Source: Aquificaceae bacterium
Lineage (GTDB): Bacteria; Aquificota; Aquificia; Aquificales; Aquificaceae
Assembly (NCBI GenBank): GCA_026982025.1
Contig: JALSHX010000285.1
Location: forward strand, 1 to 7,294
Length of the DNA: 7,294 bases
Direction: 5' to 3'
The notes beneath the pieces are model-generated. The model worked only from the letters and a program-made list of their open reading frames with translations. It had not been told where the DNA came from and did not search any database. Shown piece after piece: positions 6,421-7,294 of this stretch. How positions within the stretch are numbered: the first letter of the stretch is position 1; every line of letters starts with the position of its first letter. Made by a program: the position numbers and the translations under genes.

Positions 6421-7294
6421 GGAACGAATTTTGACTTAAACTCATCAAGAGCCTTCTTAATCTTGCCCTTTAAATCATCGTCAAGAGCCTTCTTTTCCCT
6501 GATCTCCTGAAGAATTTCAGGCTTTTCAGAATCAAGGAAGGAATAAAGCTCCTTTTCAAACTTTCTCACCGCTTCAACTGGTAAGTCGTCCAAGTAGCCA
6601 TTTGTACCCGCAAAGATTGCTACTATCTGCTTCTCAACGGGAAGGGGATTGTAGGGTTCCTGCTTTAAGAGCTCCACGAGCCTCATTCCCCTGTTTATGG
6701 TCTGCTGTGTTGCCTTGTCAAGTTCTGAGGCGAACTGAACGAATGCCTCAAGCTCCCTGAACTGGGCAAGGTCAAGCCTGAGCGTTCCCGCAACCTGCTT
6801 CATAGCCTTGATCTGGGCGGCTCCTCCGACCCTTGAAACTGAGAGACCCACATTAATGGCAGGCCTGACGCCCTTGTTAAAGAGGTCGGGTTCAAGGTAA
6901 ATCTGACCGTCAGTGATTGAGATAACATTGGTGGGAATGTAAGCCGCCACATCTCCCGCCTTTGTTTCAATGATGGGAAGTGCCGTAAGTGAGCCTCCTC
7001 CGAGGTCCTCGTGAAGCTTTGCAGCCCTTTCAAGAAGCCTTGAATGAAGGTAGAAAACATCACCCGGGAACGCTTCCCTTCCTGGAGGTCTCCTCATGAG
7101 AAGTGAGAGCTGACGATAAGCCTCAGCATGTTTTGAGAGGTCGTCGTAGATAACGAGTGCATGCTTTCCGTTATCTCTGAAGTATTCTCCGATGGTACAT
7201 CCTACAAAGGGTGCAAGGTACTGGAGGGACGCTGGGTCCGTTGCGGACGCAACCACCACCGTCGTATATTCCATAGCCCCTTCCTTTTCAAGGA
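6417..7294 (-). CDS. atpA: F-type ATP synthase alpha subunit, C-terminal part (5' truncated)
   Basis: This is the catalytic-head alpha subunit of F1F0 ATP synthase, at the inner face of the cytoplasmic membrane. About 292 of roughly 500 residues are present. The frame stays open to the right edge through [16 protein letters not shown], so the ATG at 7274 is internal. The P-loop lies outside the window. Counting from that Met, the Walker B strand is [18 protein letters not shown] (38-55), followed by [40 protein letters not shown] with the Arg148 arginine finger, and the C-terminal helical domain ending in FKSKFVP. All visible family residues look intact. The next gene downstream is DUF72, not atpG. 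The stop TGA shares bases with the DUF72 GTG. Confidence 0.98.
   Translation of the reverse strand, partial: LEKEGAMEYTTVVVASATDPASLQYLAPFVGCTIGEYFRDNGKHALVIYDDLSKHAEAYRQLSLLMRRPPGREAFPGDVFYLHSRLLERAAKLHEDLGGGSLTALPIIETKAGDVAAYIPTNVISITDGQIYLEPDLFNKGVRPAINVGLSVSRVGGAAQIKAMKQVAGTLRLDLAQFRELEAFVQFASELDKATQQTINRGMRLVELLKQEPYNPLPVEKQIVAIFAGTNGYLDDLPVEAVRKFEKELYSFLDSEKPEILQEIREKKALDDDLKGKIKKALDEFKSKFVP

Overview
The window reads as a densely packed chromosomal segment of a chemolithotrophic, probably thermophilic bacterium of the Aquificota (Aquifex/Hydrogenobacter/Hydrogenivirga type). This rests on the serine hydroxymethyltransferase, which resembles the Aquifex protein from memory, and on a sulfur-oxidizing heterodisulfide-reductase-like (sHdr) gene set. 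Genus-level placement is inference. There are ten protein genes and no gap above 50 bases. I see no RNA gene, CRISPR array or mobile element.

The left two thirds (bases 1-4827) is one plus-strand run: 3' end of an HdrB-type gene, a DsrE-family sulfur carrier, a lipoate-binding GcvH-like protein (LbpA type), a radical SAM protein of the LipS1/LipS2 type, glyA, and a degenerate EAL-HDOD protein. The first four fit the lipoate-dependent sHdr pathway of cytoplasmic sulfur oxidation. HdrB carries the cysteine-rich CCG iron-sulfur domain, the DsrE protein hands over sulfane sulfur, LbpA carries the lipoyl arm on Lys75, and the radical SAM protein probably helps insert sulfur into the octanoyl chain to make that arm. 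glyA follows after 7 bases but has no Shine-Dalgarno sequence. It sits directly behind a perfect extended -10 element (TGCTATAAT), so it may have its own leaderless promoter. The EAL-HDOD gene overlaps the end of glyA by 35 bases.

The right third (bases 4836-7294) is a minus-strand run: atpA (C-terminal part only, running off the right edge), a DUF72/YecE-like gene, panD and a single-domain rhodanese. atpA/DUF72 and panD/rhodanese overlap, so translation is probably coupled. An 18-bp perfect palindrome lies just upstream of panD. The two runs converge with only 8 bases between stop codons. The rhodanese may link functionally to the sHdr operon across the junction, because rhodaneses feed sulfur to TusA/DsrE-type carriers.

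The most interesting content is the sHdr/LbpA/LipS module, in which a sulfur-oxidation complex appears to carry part of its own lipoate-building enzyme set. Also notable are the candidate leaderless glyA promoter, the palindrome before panD, and an ATP synthase alpha gene followed by unrelated genes instead of atpG.
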